The notes under the pieces: generated by a model | Told to the model about the DNA's origin: nothing | The model's database searches: none | Seen by the model: only the letters and a program-made list of their open reading frames with translations | In this document: positions 23,947 to 32,438 of the stretch, piece after piece | How positions within the stretch are numbered: position 1 is the first letter of the stretch | How the letters are laid out: each line of letters starts with the position of its first letter | Made by a program: the position numbers and the translations under genes | Origin: JBBRXZ01 sp038232415 | Lineage (GTDB): Bacteria > Patescibacteriota > Saccharimonadia > Saccharimonadales > UBA4665 | Assembly (NCBI GenBank): GCA_038232415.1 | Contig: JBBSHY010000005.1 | Span: 1 to 42,661 of the forward strand | DNA: 42,661 bases | Reading direction: 5' to 3'

Positions 23947-24780
23947 ATGACTACTGACAAATGGCTGAGTAAATCAGCGTTTAGGCTAAAGTCGGCCAGG
24001 CTCGGGACGGCGAGGTTGGACATATTAGTGCTATTGGAGGATGTTACGGGTAAAGACCGGGGATGGTTGCTGGCGCATCCGGAGACGGAGATTTCTGCAG
24101 ATCAAGAGACAGAACTTGAAAAACTACTCAAGCTTAGGGCAAGACATATGCCGCTGTCATATATACGCGGCAAAACGGAATTCTATGGCCGGGAGTTTGT
24201 GCTCACACCTGCCGTGCTGGAACCACGGCCGGAAACGGAGACCATGATTGATTGTTTGAAAGACTTGTATAGAAACAGCCCGGCCAGTAAGTCCGGAGCT
24301 ATGAGATGGCGGATTGCCGACGTTGGTACTGGCAGCGGGGCTCTAGGGATTACAGCCGCGCTGGAGATACCAGGCTCCCAGGTTGATCTATTGGATGTTG
24401 ACCTCCAAGCGCTCAAAGTAGCGAAAACAAATGTAGATAGATTTACATTAAACATAAGCGTTATAGAGAGTGATTTACTGTCCAAGGCCCATAAAGATTA
24501 CGATGTTCTCCTATGTAACCTGCCATACGTGCCAGATGACTACCGGATAAACCGGTCGGCTATGCATGAGCCCGCACTGGCTATTTACGGCGGGACGGAT
24601 GGATTGGATTTGTATCGCCGGCTTTACCAACAGATAACAGCACTGAATAAGCAACCGTTGTATATTTTAACTGAGTCCTTGCCTTTTCAGCATCCGGAAC
24701 TTCAGGCAGTTGCCGAAAAATCAGGTTATCAAGTAGTCAAAAAAGATGATTTTATACAAGTCTTTTTCCGAGCAAATTAA
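23947..24780 (+). CDS. prmC: Release factor glutamine methyltransferase
   Basis: A 277-residue PrmC. The N-terminal helical domain has SARLGTARLDILVLL, and the linker has YIRGKTEFYGREFVLTPAVLEPRPETE (FYGREF and PRPETE are diagnostic). The SAM site is IADVGTGSGALG (about 123-134). The active-site motif, NPPY in nearly all relatives, reads NLPY (191-194). It methylates the GGQ glutamine of release factors. The start could be TTG 23926, which has GAAGAG upstream, or ATG 23947, which already gives a full N-terminus; I use the ATG. It follows prfA directly and ends 4 nt from the convergent htrA. Confidence 0.93.
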   Translation: MTTDKWLSKSAFRLKSARLGTARLDILVLLEDVTGKDRGWLLAHPETEISADQETELEKLLKLRARHMPLSYIRGKTEFYGREFVLTPAVLEPRPETETMIDCLKDLYRNSPASKSGAMRWRIADVGTGSGALGITAALEIPGSQVDLLDVDLQALKVAKTNVDRFTLNISVIESDLLSKAHKDYDVLLCNLPYVPDDYRINRSAMHEPALAIYGGTDGLDLYRRLYQQITALNKQPLYILTESLPFQHPELQAVAEKSGYQVVKKDDFIQVFFRAN

Positions 24781-24784
24781 TGGT

Positions 24785-26089
24785 TTATCCGGCGGCCGGC
24801 AAGCTACCTAGGGTAACATCAATGTGCAGATTTTTATCGCCCCGGATAACAGTCAGCTTAACTTTATTGCCAGGCTGGTAAGTGCCGAGCAGACTGGTTA
24901 GGCTGTGGGTATGATCAATTTTTGCATTATTCACTTGTGTAATTATGTCGCCTTCATGCAAACCGGCTTTATCGGCCGGGCCACCAGGCAATACCGAAGA
25001 ATTAGTGCTGTCTGCGCTAGGGATAATAAAAGCACCGCTGGGAACTTTCAGTTTAAACTCTTGAGCCACGTCTGCCGATAAAGGCGTGTAGCGGATACCC
25101 AGGTAAGGGCGTACAAATTTACCTGTTTTTTGGACTTGGTTAATCAGACCCCTGATATCGTTAATTGGAATAGCGAAACCAATGTTTTGTGAACCGCTGG
25201 CAATCGCAGTATTGATACCAATAACTTGGCCATTAAGATTTACTAAAGGGCCGCCGGAATTGCCTTCATTAATTGCAGTATCCGTTTGGAACAGATTGTC
25301 GAGGTTCTCACTCAAAGCGCTATTACCGGAGCTGTCCCCTGCCTGAATGCTACGGCCAAAACCGGAAATAATACCGCTTGTGACGGTGTTTTGAAACTGG
25401 CCAAGAGCATTACCAATAGCTACTACATTATCACCGACCTGGACATTTGCTGAATTACCTAAGGCTGCTGGTGTTAATCTGCGTCCTTTGGTGTCGTTTA
25501 TTTTAAGAAAAGCGACATCTAAGCTATCGTTACCATTAGTTCGGCCTATAACAGATACATATTTAAGTTCGGTGCCATCGCTTAGCGTCACACTAACATT
25601 CGTCGTGCCCTGGGGTACAACATGGCGATTAGTAATAATCAACCCGCTTTTGCTTATAATTATCCCCGTTCCAGCCGCCACGGCTTGCTGTGGCCCAGTC
25701 GAGCCAAACGGTCCAAAGCTGTCGCTTGAATTAGCGCTAGTTATAGCAACATTGACGCTGACAACGCTCGGTCCAACCGTTCTGGCAATCTGACTGATAA
25801 GCTGGCTCCGGCTACTGACAATTTTCTTTTGATTAGTCAGATCCGTCTGGTCAGTTTGGGTATGGCCTTCTAGCCAGGCGCCGGCAAATCCACTTAGCAG
25901 AGTAGCCAGCACGAATAATATAACTGTCGTACCACTAAACCTATTTTTAATCTTTGAGCTTGAACCTGTAGCCACTGGAAGTCTGGGTATCGTAAAATGG
26001 CGTTTTTTAGTTGAGGTTTTTCCTGCGCTTAACACACTATAGGCACCTAACTGTTTAGCTTTATCTAAATCCTCAGACTGGTCAGTCAT
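24785..26089 (-). CDS. HtrA/DegP-type membrane-anchored serine protease with PDZ domain
   Basis: A 434-residue protease. The cytoplasmic N-terminal 50 residues are basic, followed by one transmembrane helix (about 55-73). The trypsin-like domain has the triad His in ITNRHVV (H156), Asp in SLDVAFLKI (D191) and Ser in EGNSGGPLV (S278). One PDZ domain follows at about 335-430 (GLHEGDIITQVNNAKI). It should act outside the membrane in quality control of secreted proteins. GAGG 8 nt upstream fixes the ATG. It lies 16 nt after the upstream membrane-protein gene, suggesting one operon with the LCP gene. Confidence 0.94.
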   Translation of the reverse strand: MTDQSEDLDKAKQLGAYSVLSAGKTSTKKRHFTIPRLPVATGSSSKIKNRFSGTTVILFVLATLLSGFAGAWLEGHTQTDQTDLTNQKKIVSSRSQLISQIARTVGPSVVSVNVAITSANSSDSFGPFGSTGPQQAVAAGTGIIISKSGLIITNRHVVPQGTTNVSVTLSDGTELKYVSVIGRTNGNDSLDVAFLKINDTKGRRLTPAALGNSANVQVGDNVVAIGNALGQFQNTVTSGIISGFGRSIQAGDSSGNSALSENLDNLFQTDTAINEGNSGGPLVNLNGQVIGINTAIASGSQNIGFAIPINDIRGLINQVQKTGKFVRPYLGIRYTPLSADVAQEFKLKVPSGAFIIPSADSTNSSVLPGGPADKAGLHEGDIITQVNNAKIDHTHSLTSLLGTYQPGNKVKLTVIRGDKNLHIDVTLGSLPAAG

Positions 26090-26105
26090 TTTTTACGCCC
26101 TCTTC

Positions 26106-26855
26106 TTAAACTACTACGTTACGCCAACGCGAAAATACCAAAACTATCAGGATAATCGCTATCATAATAAAAATAATTTGACGATGCAGGCCTTTATTCA
26201 GTCGATTATTGTGGTCCAGATAATACATTATCGCTATCCCGTAACCCAAGGTCCCGAGAATTAAGGTAGCTTGAGCTACCCCCCTATAAAATAGCATCCA
26301 GTGACTTAACAGCCAGACAAGCGCTGCTCCGAAGTAACCCCAAATATATGCCAGCATCTTCGCATAAGGCTCGTCAAATATGTCCAGAAAGTGCCGGGCT
26401 GCCAGGTAACAAAATAACCCGCTTAGCAGGGTCAAACCATAAGCAGGTCCATTAGCCCATGTCATATATAAGGCGCTAAGAGATGCTAATTGACCAAGAA
26501 AAGCCTGAGCAATGACCATTTTTACGGTATTACGCGGCTTAATGCCTACTAACCATGCCGCGTATAACAACGCCCAAACCACACGGACAAGCAAACTGCC
26601 GCTGTGGGCCATAAACAATACAACTGATAGCCCTACCATTATGTCAATAGCATTAGCCCGGATATTAGCTGCCCAAAACCTGGGCCGTACAGCAAACATA
26701 CGCCATTTACTCAAAACGACGATACTGAGTGCCAACGGTACGAAGTTCAGGTGTACCAATACAAACAGCACACCTGGAAATACTAGTACTAAACCGAGAT
26801 GCAAAAAGTGTGCTATACCGCTGGTTGGCTTAATTGAACGTAGGATTGGCCTCAT
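26106..26855 (-). CDS. Multi-pass membrane protein, function unknown
   Basis: A 249-residue protein with about eight hydrophobic helices and few charged residues apart from loops such as KWRMFAVRPRFW and DHNNRLNKGLHRQ. No enzyme or transporter motif was recognised. It starts inside the last codons of the LCP gene (26-nt overlap), either at ATG 26855 or at the GTG directly before it, and ends 16 nt before htrA. The overlap implies translation from the LCP transcript, which hints at a role in the envelope, but this is only context. Confidence 0.75.
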   Translation of the reverse strand: MRPILRSIKPTSGIAHFLHLGLVLVFPGVLFVLVHLNFVPLALSIVVLSKWRMFAVRPRFWAANIRANAIDIMVGLSVVLFMAHSGSLLVRVVWALLYAAWLVGIKPRNTVKMVIAQAFLGQLASLSALYMTWANGPAYGLTLLSGLFCYLAARHFLDIFDEPYAKMLAYIWGYFGAALVWLLSHWMLFYRGVAQATLILGTLGYGIAIMYYLDHNNRLNKGLHRQIIFIMIAIILIVLVFSRWRNVVV

Positions 26856-28524
26856 CACTACCTATAATGATAACAAAGTCGGCGCCATTCGTTTGTATCG
26901 TGGTGTCGGACAAGGTATTGGCAGCCTTAATATTAAGGCGCTGTTCCAGGTAGTTCTTGGTGTATTTATTCTTATGCGTGAGATCTACAAGAGTAGTTTG
27001 AGTCCAGCCGCTGTGCGGCGTATTACCGACACTTACAACATTATACCCATATGACTTTAACTCGTCGGCTTTCAGTGTAGCAAGCCCTGACATTGTACTG
27101 CCGTTCAACACAATTATCTTGGCATTTTCTTTTGTTATATAAGGGTCTTTAAGCTGGCTGCGTATAAATTGGTGTATGGCGTCATATTTAAACAAACCGG
27201 CCTTCGGCAATACTACCGACTGGCCATTAATATTACCGCCGACCACATACGGAGTCGTACCATTAGCAGCCAAGCTGAGTGAAGCTGTTTGTGAGTCATC
27301 TACTCCTTTTAGAATGCTGTATAAACGGGTGGCGTTATTAATCGATAGGTCAGTTTGGACGTTATTACCAAAAGCATTCATAAGACCAGACAGTTTAAGC
27401 GGATTACTCAGAGTGCCAAGCGTGGCAACTTTACCTTTCAAGGCCAGCAGCATTGATCTCTGGCGCTCTGCACGGGCAAAGTCACTGGTAGTTTCACGAG
27501 AGCGCGCGTAAATCAGAGCCTGTTTGCCGTCAAAGTTCTGGACACCAGCTTTAGCAAGTACCGGATTATTAGCATTCTCCCAGGCCATGGTGGGGTCAAC
27601 CAAGTCGGCTGGTACATTAATGCTAATGCCGCCAACTGTGTCTACGGCCTGTTTAAAGGCCTGAAAGTCAACCAACATATTATAGTCAATAGTGATGTCA
27701 AGCACATCTTCTACGGTCTTATCGACCATATTGAAGCCAGCCGCTATAGCCCGGCGGTCCGTACTGCCAGCAGTAGACTTACCCAGATATTTAAATTCAC
27801 CTGTTTCCCAGGCAGCATTCAATTTCATTACGCCTTGATTAGGTACATTAACCCAGAGATCGCGTGGGAGGCTAAGCAAAGTTGACGTATGGTTAACAGG
27901 ATCTATGCTGGCCACCATGAGCGTGTCTGTCAGATCCGGAGCATCATGGGTACCACCGCCGCGACCCAGAAGCAAAATGTTCACACGACCTCGGCCTTCA
28001 CCCTTAAGCAACTCTGGGCTGACATTCGCTTTGAGGGCGGCAGCAGTTCCGGTACCGCCTTTGAAAACTTTATGAACTTTGAGATAGCTCTGTGAAAATA
28101 ACAGCCCCCCCATAGTAATTAGTAGCACTAAGGCAACAGCCAGACCGCGTGATGCGTAGCGCCTCACGTTACGCCACGCCGTAGCCTTATATCTAAATGA
28201 ATTAGGCGGCGGCGGGCTATCTTCGCCGGGCAGGTCCATGTCGATAGGCGAACGCCTGGCCAGAACTGATGATGGCGAATTAATAACCTCTGGTGGAGAT
28301 TCTAAAGTCGGTTCTAAAGCAGAAACAGGAGCGGGTCGCCGCCCGCTAATATCATTAAAACGCCGCGACCTAATAGCTGATGAAATATCTTCAGCGGGTC
28401 TGGCCAAAAAATTTGCTGGACGCGTAGAAGCCGCCTTCGGCACAGATTGCGGATTTCCAAAGGTTGTTTTTGTTATTTGGCGCTGTTTTTGTGTTGCAGG
28501 CCGTTTGAAACTTAACGGATCCAT
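26830..28524 (-). CDS. LytR-CpsA-Psr family protein with LytR_C domain
   Basis: A 564-residue membrane-anchored enzyme. A long basic cytoplasmic N-terminus (about 1-115) is followed by one transmembrane helix (about 125-145). The LCP domain has NILLLGRGGGTHDAPDLTDTLMVASIDP, the SLPRDLWVNV block and YARSRETTSDFARAERQ, with the conserved Asp/Arg residues used for pyrophosphate binding. A LytR_C domain follows (about 455-560; AKIIVLNGST). LCP enzymes transfer lipid-linked glycopolymers to peptidoglycan. The start at ATG 28524 is set by a promoter whose -10 (28540-28545) lies between it and an upstream in-frame ATG at 28548, which cannot be transcribed from it. Confidence 0.92.
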   Translation of the reverse strand: MDPLSFKRPATQKQRQITKTTFGNPQSVPKAASTRPANFLARPAEDISSAIRSRRFNDISGRRPAPVSALEPTLESPPEVINSPSSVLARRSPIDMDLPGEDSPPPPNSFRYKATAWRNVRRYASRGLAVALVLLITMGGLLFSQSYLKVHKVFKGGTGTAAALKANVSPELLKGEGRGRVNILLLGRGGGTHDAPDLTDTLMVASIDPVNHTSTLLSLPRDLWVNVPNQGVMKLNAAWETGEFKYLGKSTAGSTDRRAIAAGFNMVDKTVEDVLDITIDYNMLVDFQAFKQAVDTVGGISINVPADLVDPTMAWENANNPVLAKAGVQNFDGKQALIYARSRETTSDFARAERQRSMLLALKGKVATLGTLSNPLKLSGLMNAFGNNVQTDLSINNATRLYSILKGVDDSQTASLSLAANGTTPYVVGGNINGQSVVLPKAGLFKYDAIHQFIRSQLKDPYITKENAKIIVLNGSTMSGLATLKADELKSYGYNVVSVGNTPHSGWTQTTLVDLTHKNKYTKNYLEQRLNIKAANTLSDTTIQTNGADFVIIIGSDEANPTFN

Positions 28525-28539
28525 CTCTTTACAACTTCC

Positions 28540-28568
28540 AATATACATGTATTGCGCTTATGTGTAAA
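28540..28568 (-). promoter_or_regulatory. Predicted promoter of the LCP-membrane protein-htrA operon
   Basis: TTTACA (28568-28563), a 17-nt spacer and TATATT (28545-28540) on the minus strand. The transcription start is expected about 8 nt before the ATG at 28524. It is divergent from lepB, whose -10 is 28586-28591. Confidence 0.7.
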
Positions 28569-28601
28569 GCCCTTTTATCATATGGTATAGTTATATCTTA
28601 T

Positions 28602-29243
28602 ATGCAACCTAAAACTAGCGTGGCTCCGGCTGCTCCATCTTTAGAATCAGAGCCCGATAATAAGCGGCCTTCCGGCTGGCGTGAATTAATTTCAACGCTT
28701 GGCATTTTGCTGGTAGCGCTGGCGTTAGCACTGTTTATCATTGCTTTTGTATTTCGGTCATACCAGGTCGATGGCCCAAGTATGCAAAACACTTTGCAAA
28801 ACGCCGATAAGCTAATTATTTGGAAAGTACCGCGTAGTTGGGCGCATATAACCGGTCATGATTATATTCCAGGCAGAGGCGATATAATCGTTTTTTCGCA
28901 GAAGGGTCTGAGTGAATTTGGCCAACAGGATAGTAAACAGCTTATTAAACGAGTAATAGGTTTACCGGGCGACCGATTGGTTGTCACTGGCGGAACCTAT
29001 ATAATATATAATAAAGCGCACCCTGAGGGATTCAAGCCCGATCAAACCCTGCCCTATGGCAAAAATCTACCTCCTACTTCCGGAAATGTCGATATTACGA
29101 TTCTAAAAGACCAGCTGTTTGTCTCTGGAGACAACCGGCCAGACTCATTGGATTCCCGGGCCTTTGGGCCAATCAATGTCAATCAAGTCATTGGTAAATT
29201 AGTCCTGCGTGTTTTCCCTATCAGCCAGGCTAAAGCCTTCTAA
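28602..29243 (+). CDS. lepB: Signal peptidase I
   Basis: A 213-residue type I signal peptidase. One transmembrane helix (about 32-52) is followed by YQVDGPSMQNTL with the catalytic Ser60, and the general base Lys116 in LIKRVIGLPGD. The GDNRPDSLDSRAFGPI block closes the active site. It removes signal peptides from secreted proteins on the outer face of the membrane. The start is ATG 28602: an extended -10 (TGGTATAGT, core 28586-28591) lies 10 nt upstream, so an earlier ATG at 28560 would not be transcribed. parB follows 20 nt downstream. Confidence 0.95.
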   Translation: MQPKTSVAPAAPSLESEPDNKRPSGWRELISTLGILLVALALALFIIAFVFRSYQVDGPSMQNTLQNADKLIIWKVPRSWAHITGHDYIPGRGDIIVFSQKGLSEFGQQDSKQLIKRVIGLPGDRLVVTGGTYIIYNKAHPEGFKPDQTLPYGKNLPPTSGNVDITILKDQLFVSGDNRPDSLDSRAFGPINVNQVIGKLVLRVFPISQAKAF

Positions 29244-29263
29244 CATATGCTATATTCAAAGGT

Positions 29264-30139
29264 ATGAGTACGGCCCCAAAACGAAGTCCAAAAAGTAGTC
29301 TGGGACGGGGCTTTGAAGCCCTGATATCTGATGATTTCGATAAAAGCCTGCTTCTAACCCCTGAAGACCGCATTGAGAAAATTTCGGTTAGCCAGCTGGC
29401 AGTTAGCCCTTATCAGCCGCGGAAGCATTTCGACGAGACAGCTTTAGCCGATCTTGCCGCTTCTATTAAGCGTTATGGCGTGGTCCAGCCTTTAGTAGTT
29501 ACTCCCATTAATGCCGGAAAATATACCCTTATAGCCGGCGAAAGACGCTGGCGCGCCTCTAAAATGGCCGGCCTATCAGGCGTGCCCGCCATCATCCGAA
29601 GCAGCAAAGAAATAGAGCAGCTAGAGCTAGCATTGGTAGAAAACGTCCAGCGTGTCGATCTTAGCCCTCTGGAACAAGCTCTGAGTATTGAACGTTTACA
29701 TGAACATTTTTCTTTATCTTACGATGAAATTGCCAAACGCCTTGGTAAAGCTGCCTCCACCGTCAACAACACTGTCCGCTTACTTGGTTTGCCGCAGCCC
29801 GCCCAGGTTGCCCTGACCACTGGTAAAATTAGCGAAGGCCACGCCCGGGCAATTCTGGCCCTTAAAGATGATAATACCCGTCAGGATTATCTGCTAAAAA
29901 CCATCCAGGATCAGGGCTGGAGCGTCCGCCAAGCCGAGCGTTTCGTTACCAGTGTTAAGGCCGGTACTAAAGAGACAAGAAAAGTCCATGAACATGTCAA
30001 TACCGAGACCCCGGCCACAGAAGCCCTTAGCAAAAAACTAAAAACTCCTGTCCACATCCGCCGCAGTGCCAAGGGTGGGAAACTCGAAATAACCTTTCAC
30101 TCCGACGCCGAACTGACCCGTATTATTAACTTGTTCTAA
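29264..30139 (+). CDS. parB: Chromosome partitioning protein ParB
   Basis: A 291-residue ParB. The N-terminal GRGFEALISDD segment is typical of the ParA-interacting part. The nuclease-like core has SPYQPRKHFDE and LIAGERRWRASKMAG with the ERRW box used for CTP binding, followed by ALVENVQRVDLSPLEQA and a helix-turn-helix (YDEIAKRLGKAASTVNNTVRLL) for parS. It should load on parS and drive origin segregation with ParA. TGCTATATT (core 29251-29256) lies 7 nt before the ATG, so it may have its own leaderless transcript. The stop codon is 4 nt from that of parA, which runs the opposite way. Confidence 0.95.
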   Translation: MSTAPKRSPKSSLGRGFEALISDDFDKSLLLTPEDRIEKISVSQLAVSPYQPRKHFDETALADLAASIKRYGVVQPLVVTPINAGKYTLIAGERRWRASKMAGLSGVPAIIRSSKEIEQLELALVENVQRVDLSPLEQALSIERLHEHFSLSYDEIAKRLGKAASTVNNTVRLLGLPQPAQVALTTGKISEGHARAILALKDDNTRQDYLLKTIQDQGWSVRQAERFVTSVKAGTKETRKVHEHVNTETPATEALSKKLKTPVHIRRSAKGGKLEITFHSDAELTRIINLF

Positions 30140-30143
30140 ATAG

Positions 30144-30905
30144 TTAAATAAGGCGATCTTTAACTTCTTTAGATAGGGATTTGTAAGCGCGCGCGCCTTT
30201 GCTCCATTTATCGTGTTCGTAGATAGTCTTGCCAAAGCTGGGTGCTTCAGCCAGACGGACATTCCTTGGAATAATAGTCTTAAATAGTTTGTCGCCAAAG
30301 TAGTTTTGCAACTCAGTCTGGACCTGCTCGCTCAATGAATTGCGCTTATCGAACATCGTCAAGGCGATTCCAAGCAGTTCCAACCGCGGATTAGTGCTCC
30401 CCCGCACAGCCTGGATTGTATTAAGTAGCTGGCTAAGCCCTTCCAACGCATAGTATTCGGCCTGAACAGGAATTAAAACGCTGTCTGCAGCCGTTAGGCC
30501 ATTTATAGTCAAAAGGCCCAGCGACGGCGGACAGTCCACTATAACGTAATCATAAGCAGCAGTTTGCAGCGCACGCCGGAGAGCAAATTCACGTTGCTTC
30601 TGGTTTACAAGCTCCACTTCAGACCCAGCCAGATTGGCATTAGCTGGCAACAAGAATAATTGTGCAACATGACTCTCTACGACAGCATTGATAAGCTGTA
30701 CGCCACCGTTTAGCACCTCATATGTCGTCTGCTTAGCCTGCTCTCTTAGCACGCCCATACCACTGCTGGCATTGCCCTGGGGATCCAGATCTACAAGCAG
30801 CACTGACTTCTTAAAAGTAGTTAAGTGCGCGGCTACATTGATGGCGGTAGTGGTTTTACCTACCCCCCCTTTTTGATTTACAACAGCAATGATTTTTGGT
30901 GTCAT
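30144..30905 (-). CDS. parA: Chromosome partitioning ATPase ParA
   Basis: A 253-residue ParA/Soj ATPase with the deviant Walker A KGGVGKTT (residues 12-19), the LLVDLDPQGNASSGMG Walker A' region and the VIVDCPPSLGLLTING Walker B segment. It forms ATP-dependent gradients on the nucleoid for ParB-parS movement. GGAG about 7 nt upstream and TATACT (30924-30929 on the minus strand) support the start. It is convergent with parB, not in one operon with it, as in most bacteria. Confidence 0.96.
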   Translation of the reverse strand: MTPKIIAVVNQKGGVGKTTTAINVAAHLTTFKKSVLLVDLDPQGNASSGMGVLREQAKQTTYEVLNGGVQLINAVVESHVAQLFLLPANANLAGSEVELVNQKQREFALRRALQTAAYDYVIVDCPPSLGLLTINGLTAADSVLIPVQAEYYALEGLSQLLNTIQAVRGSTNPRLELLGIALTMFDKRNSLSEQVQTELQNYFGDKLFKTIIPRNVRLAEAPSFGKTIYEHDKWSKGARAYKSLSKEVKDRLI

Positions 30906-31109
30906 AATAGCTCCGTTGTCCGTAGTATACCATTCACTGCCTCTATTTTATAATGTAGCTTTGAAGTACTAGCTATTTAATACTAGCCATATAATAACTA
31001 ATGCTTTAACTCTGTTGCAAATTCCACCCTCCTGAGAAAATCGCTGCTTCCGTCCGGCTGGTTACTAATGCTCGCAAATGTATATCAAGTATGTTTTAAT
31101 AAATATGAG

Positions 31110-31922
31110 ATGGCTACATTAATGGATGGTTCAGTACACCCCTTAACAGCATCCGTTGCTGAGTCTGCTTCAGGTGAACTACCTCCATTTTTTGCCGAAG
31201 ATGGCTTTGAGAACGTTATTACGGATTTAAAGGGTCCTTACGAGGTACTGTCTGACGGAGAAACTCGAGTAGCAAGAGTAGCCTATAATGGACTAGGTTT
31301 AGTAGTGCGGACAATCGGTACAGATTATTCTGATGAAGAAGCTCCTAGTGGCGTTGAAGATTTAACACATCGAATAAAAGGCCTCGTCCGAGGACTTGGC
31401 ATTACCGGACTTGAACAAATGGTGAGTTACTCCTTAGAAGACCCAGAAGACCCAATAGTTGTGACAAAAGCTAACGAAGGAGCGACCTTAGACGATCTAT
31501 CCCTCTCTCAGATTGAGGGAATTACTGAAGATCAGTATGATTCGCTGCTAGATACGTTAGAAGCGGCGGCAGATCGAGGGCTTGCGCCGGATACAGCATG
31601 GCCTGGTAATTTCATTTATCATCCTCAGCATGGTTTTGCGCTAATAGATTACACGGCTGTAGACACTGGCGAGCGTGGATTGCAACCCTCACCCCCTGTA
31701 GCAGAATTTTGTAAGTTCTTAGGTCTCACAAAAGACTTATTAGATCTATCTGGGAGACACTTACGTGACGACTTGTACAAAAAAGCTTGGCGTGAAGCTC
31801 TTCAGAAAGGCTTAACAGTATTGGAGAAGCGTTACCCCAATGCGATCAATGAGCTTCCTGATTCCAGTCAATCTTTACAACACTGGCTATCATTGAGTAC
31901 CGAGCACTTTGCTATCCACTAA
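31110..31922 (+). CDS. Unknown protein, possibly a divergent kinase-fold (phosphotransferase-like) member
   Basis: A 270-residue soluble protein I do not recognise by name. Residues about 150-190 read PDTAWPGNFIYHPQHGFALIDYT, which resembles the catalytic and metal segment of aminoglycoside phosphotransferase and choline kinase families (HGDLHPGN then IDW), with Asn and the second Asp kept and the usual catalytic HxD replaced by APDTAW. A preceding IVVTKANEGATLDDLSL stretch could be the hinge after the small lobe. This is a fold guess only. The start may be ATG 31110 or an in-frame ATG at 31068. It ends just before a strong terminator and is bordered by non-coding DNA on the right. Confidence 0.75.
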   Translation: MATLMDGSVHPLTASVAESASGELPPFFAEDGFENVITDLKGPYEVLSDGETRVARVAYNGLGLVVRTIGTDYSDEEAPSGVEDLTHRIKGLVRGLGITGLEQMVSYSLEDPEDPIVVTKANEGATLDDLSLSQIEGITEDQYDSLLDTLEAAADRGLAPDTAWPGNFIYHPQHGFALIDYTAVDTGERGLQPSPPVAEFCKFLGLTKDLLDLSGRHLRDDLYKKAWREALQKGLTVLEKRYPNAINELPDSSQSLQHWLSLSTEHFAIH

Positions 31923-31959
31923 AATAACTTAACTCTTAGACCACTTATTTATGTTTTAA

Positions 31960-31998
31960 CCAAAAAGCACCCTTTTAAGTGTTTAGGGTGCTTTTTGG
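31960..31998. terminator. Strong bidirectional intrinsic terminator
   Basis: CCAAAAAGCACCC (31960-31972) and GGGTGCTTTTTGG (31986-31998) are perfect inverted copies of 13 bp with a 13-nt loop; the A and T tracts inside the stem ends serve both strands. It follows the gene ending at 31922 by 38 nt and can also stop transcripts coming from rplU. Confidence 0.9.
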
Positions 31999-32075
31999 TG
32001 GTGTCGTTCTTAACTATGTTTATTTATTAATTAGATTTTTCGATTATAAGTTTGTATTTGGTGGGTTAATTTGGT

Positions 32076-32134
32076 GGATCTCACCAGGTTTTTTAATTGC
32101 CAGGTGAGATCCGTTTTGGCTTTTCGTTTTTTTT
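32076..32134 (+). terminator. Second hairpin terminator
   Basis: GGATCTCACC (32076-32085) pairs with GGTGAGATCC (32103-32112); two further G-C pairs extend it inward past an A-A mismatch. A T-rich tail with eight T bases (32127-32134) follows on the plus strand. Its function is unclear because no gene starts between it and the first terminator. Confidence 0.65.
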
Positions 32135-32409
32135 ATCAAGTGTTTGTTGGTTCGGATCAGAACCTTTAACAAATCCCGATCCTTCGTCTAGTATCCTCTT
32201 CTAAACAGAGGTATGCAAGGCTTTTGAACACAAAAACTATACATTTATTTTAGTCCATAAATGAGTGCCTAAGCTTAAAATTGTGTTGTAAATTGACTTA
32301 CAAAAAGATGAATCCCCCCAAGTTGGACCTTAATATTGCTTATGCTGACAACGTTATATTTGGTACTAGTCGTTGTTATAATTATAACTTAGCTAAGATT
32401 CATTAAAAG

Positions 32410-32418
32410 TTATCCACA
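32410..32418 (+). promoter_or_regulatory. Single consensus DnaA box
   Basis: TTATCCACA matches the DnaA-binding consensus exactly. Only one exact copy was seen in the surrounding region, so it may be a regulatory or chance site and does not by itself define an origin. Confidence 0.4.
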
Positions 32419-32438
32419 AAGCTTAGTTGCTAAAACTT

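Larger units (their letters stand above)
31923..32438. other. 516-nt non-coding stretch with terminators, palindromes and a DnaA box
   Basis: No plausible gene is seen. From left to right it holds a strong bidirectional terminator hairpin (31960-31998), a second hairpin with a T tract (32076-32134), an AT-rich section, an inverted repeat TTGTAA/TTACAA, the perfect palindrome GTTATAATTATAAC (32375-32388) next to CTTAGCTAAG (32388-32397), and one exact DnaA box TTATCCACA (32410-32418). It lies between the convergent ends of the kinase-like gene and rplU. Confidence 0.7.

Noticed and set aside
31923..32438. Replication origin
   Set aside because: Only one exact DnaA box, no dnaA/dnaN nearby and no skew data; reported only as a region worth checking.
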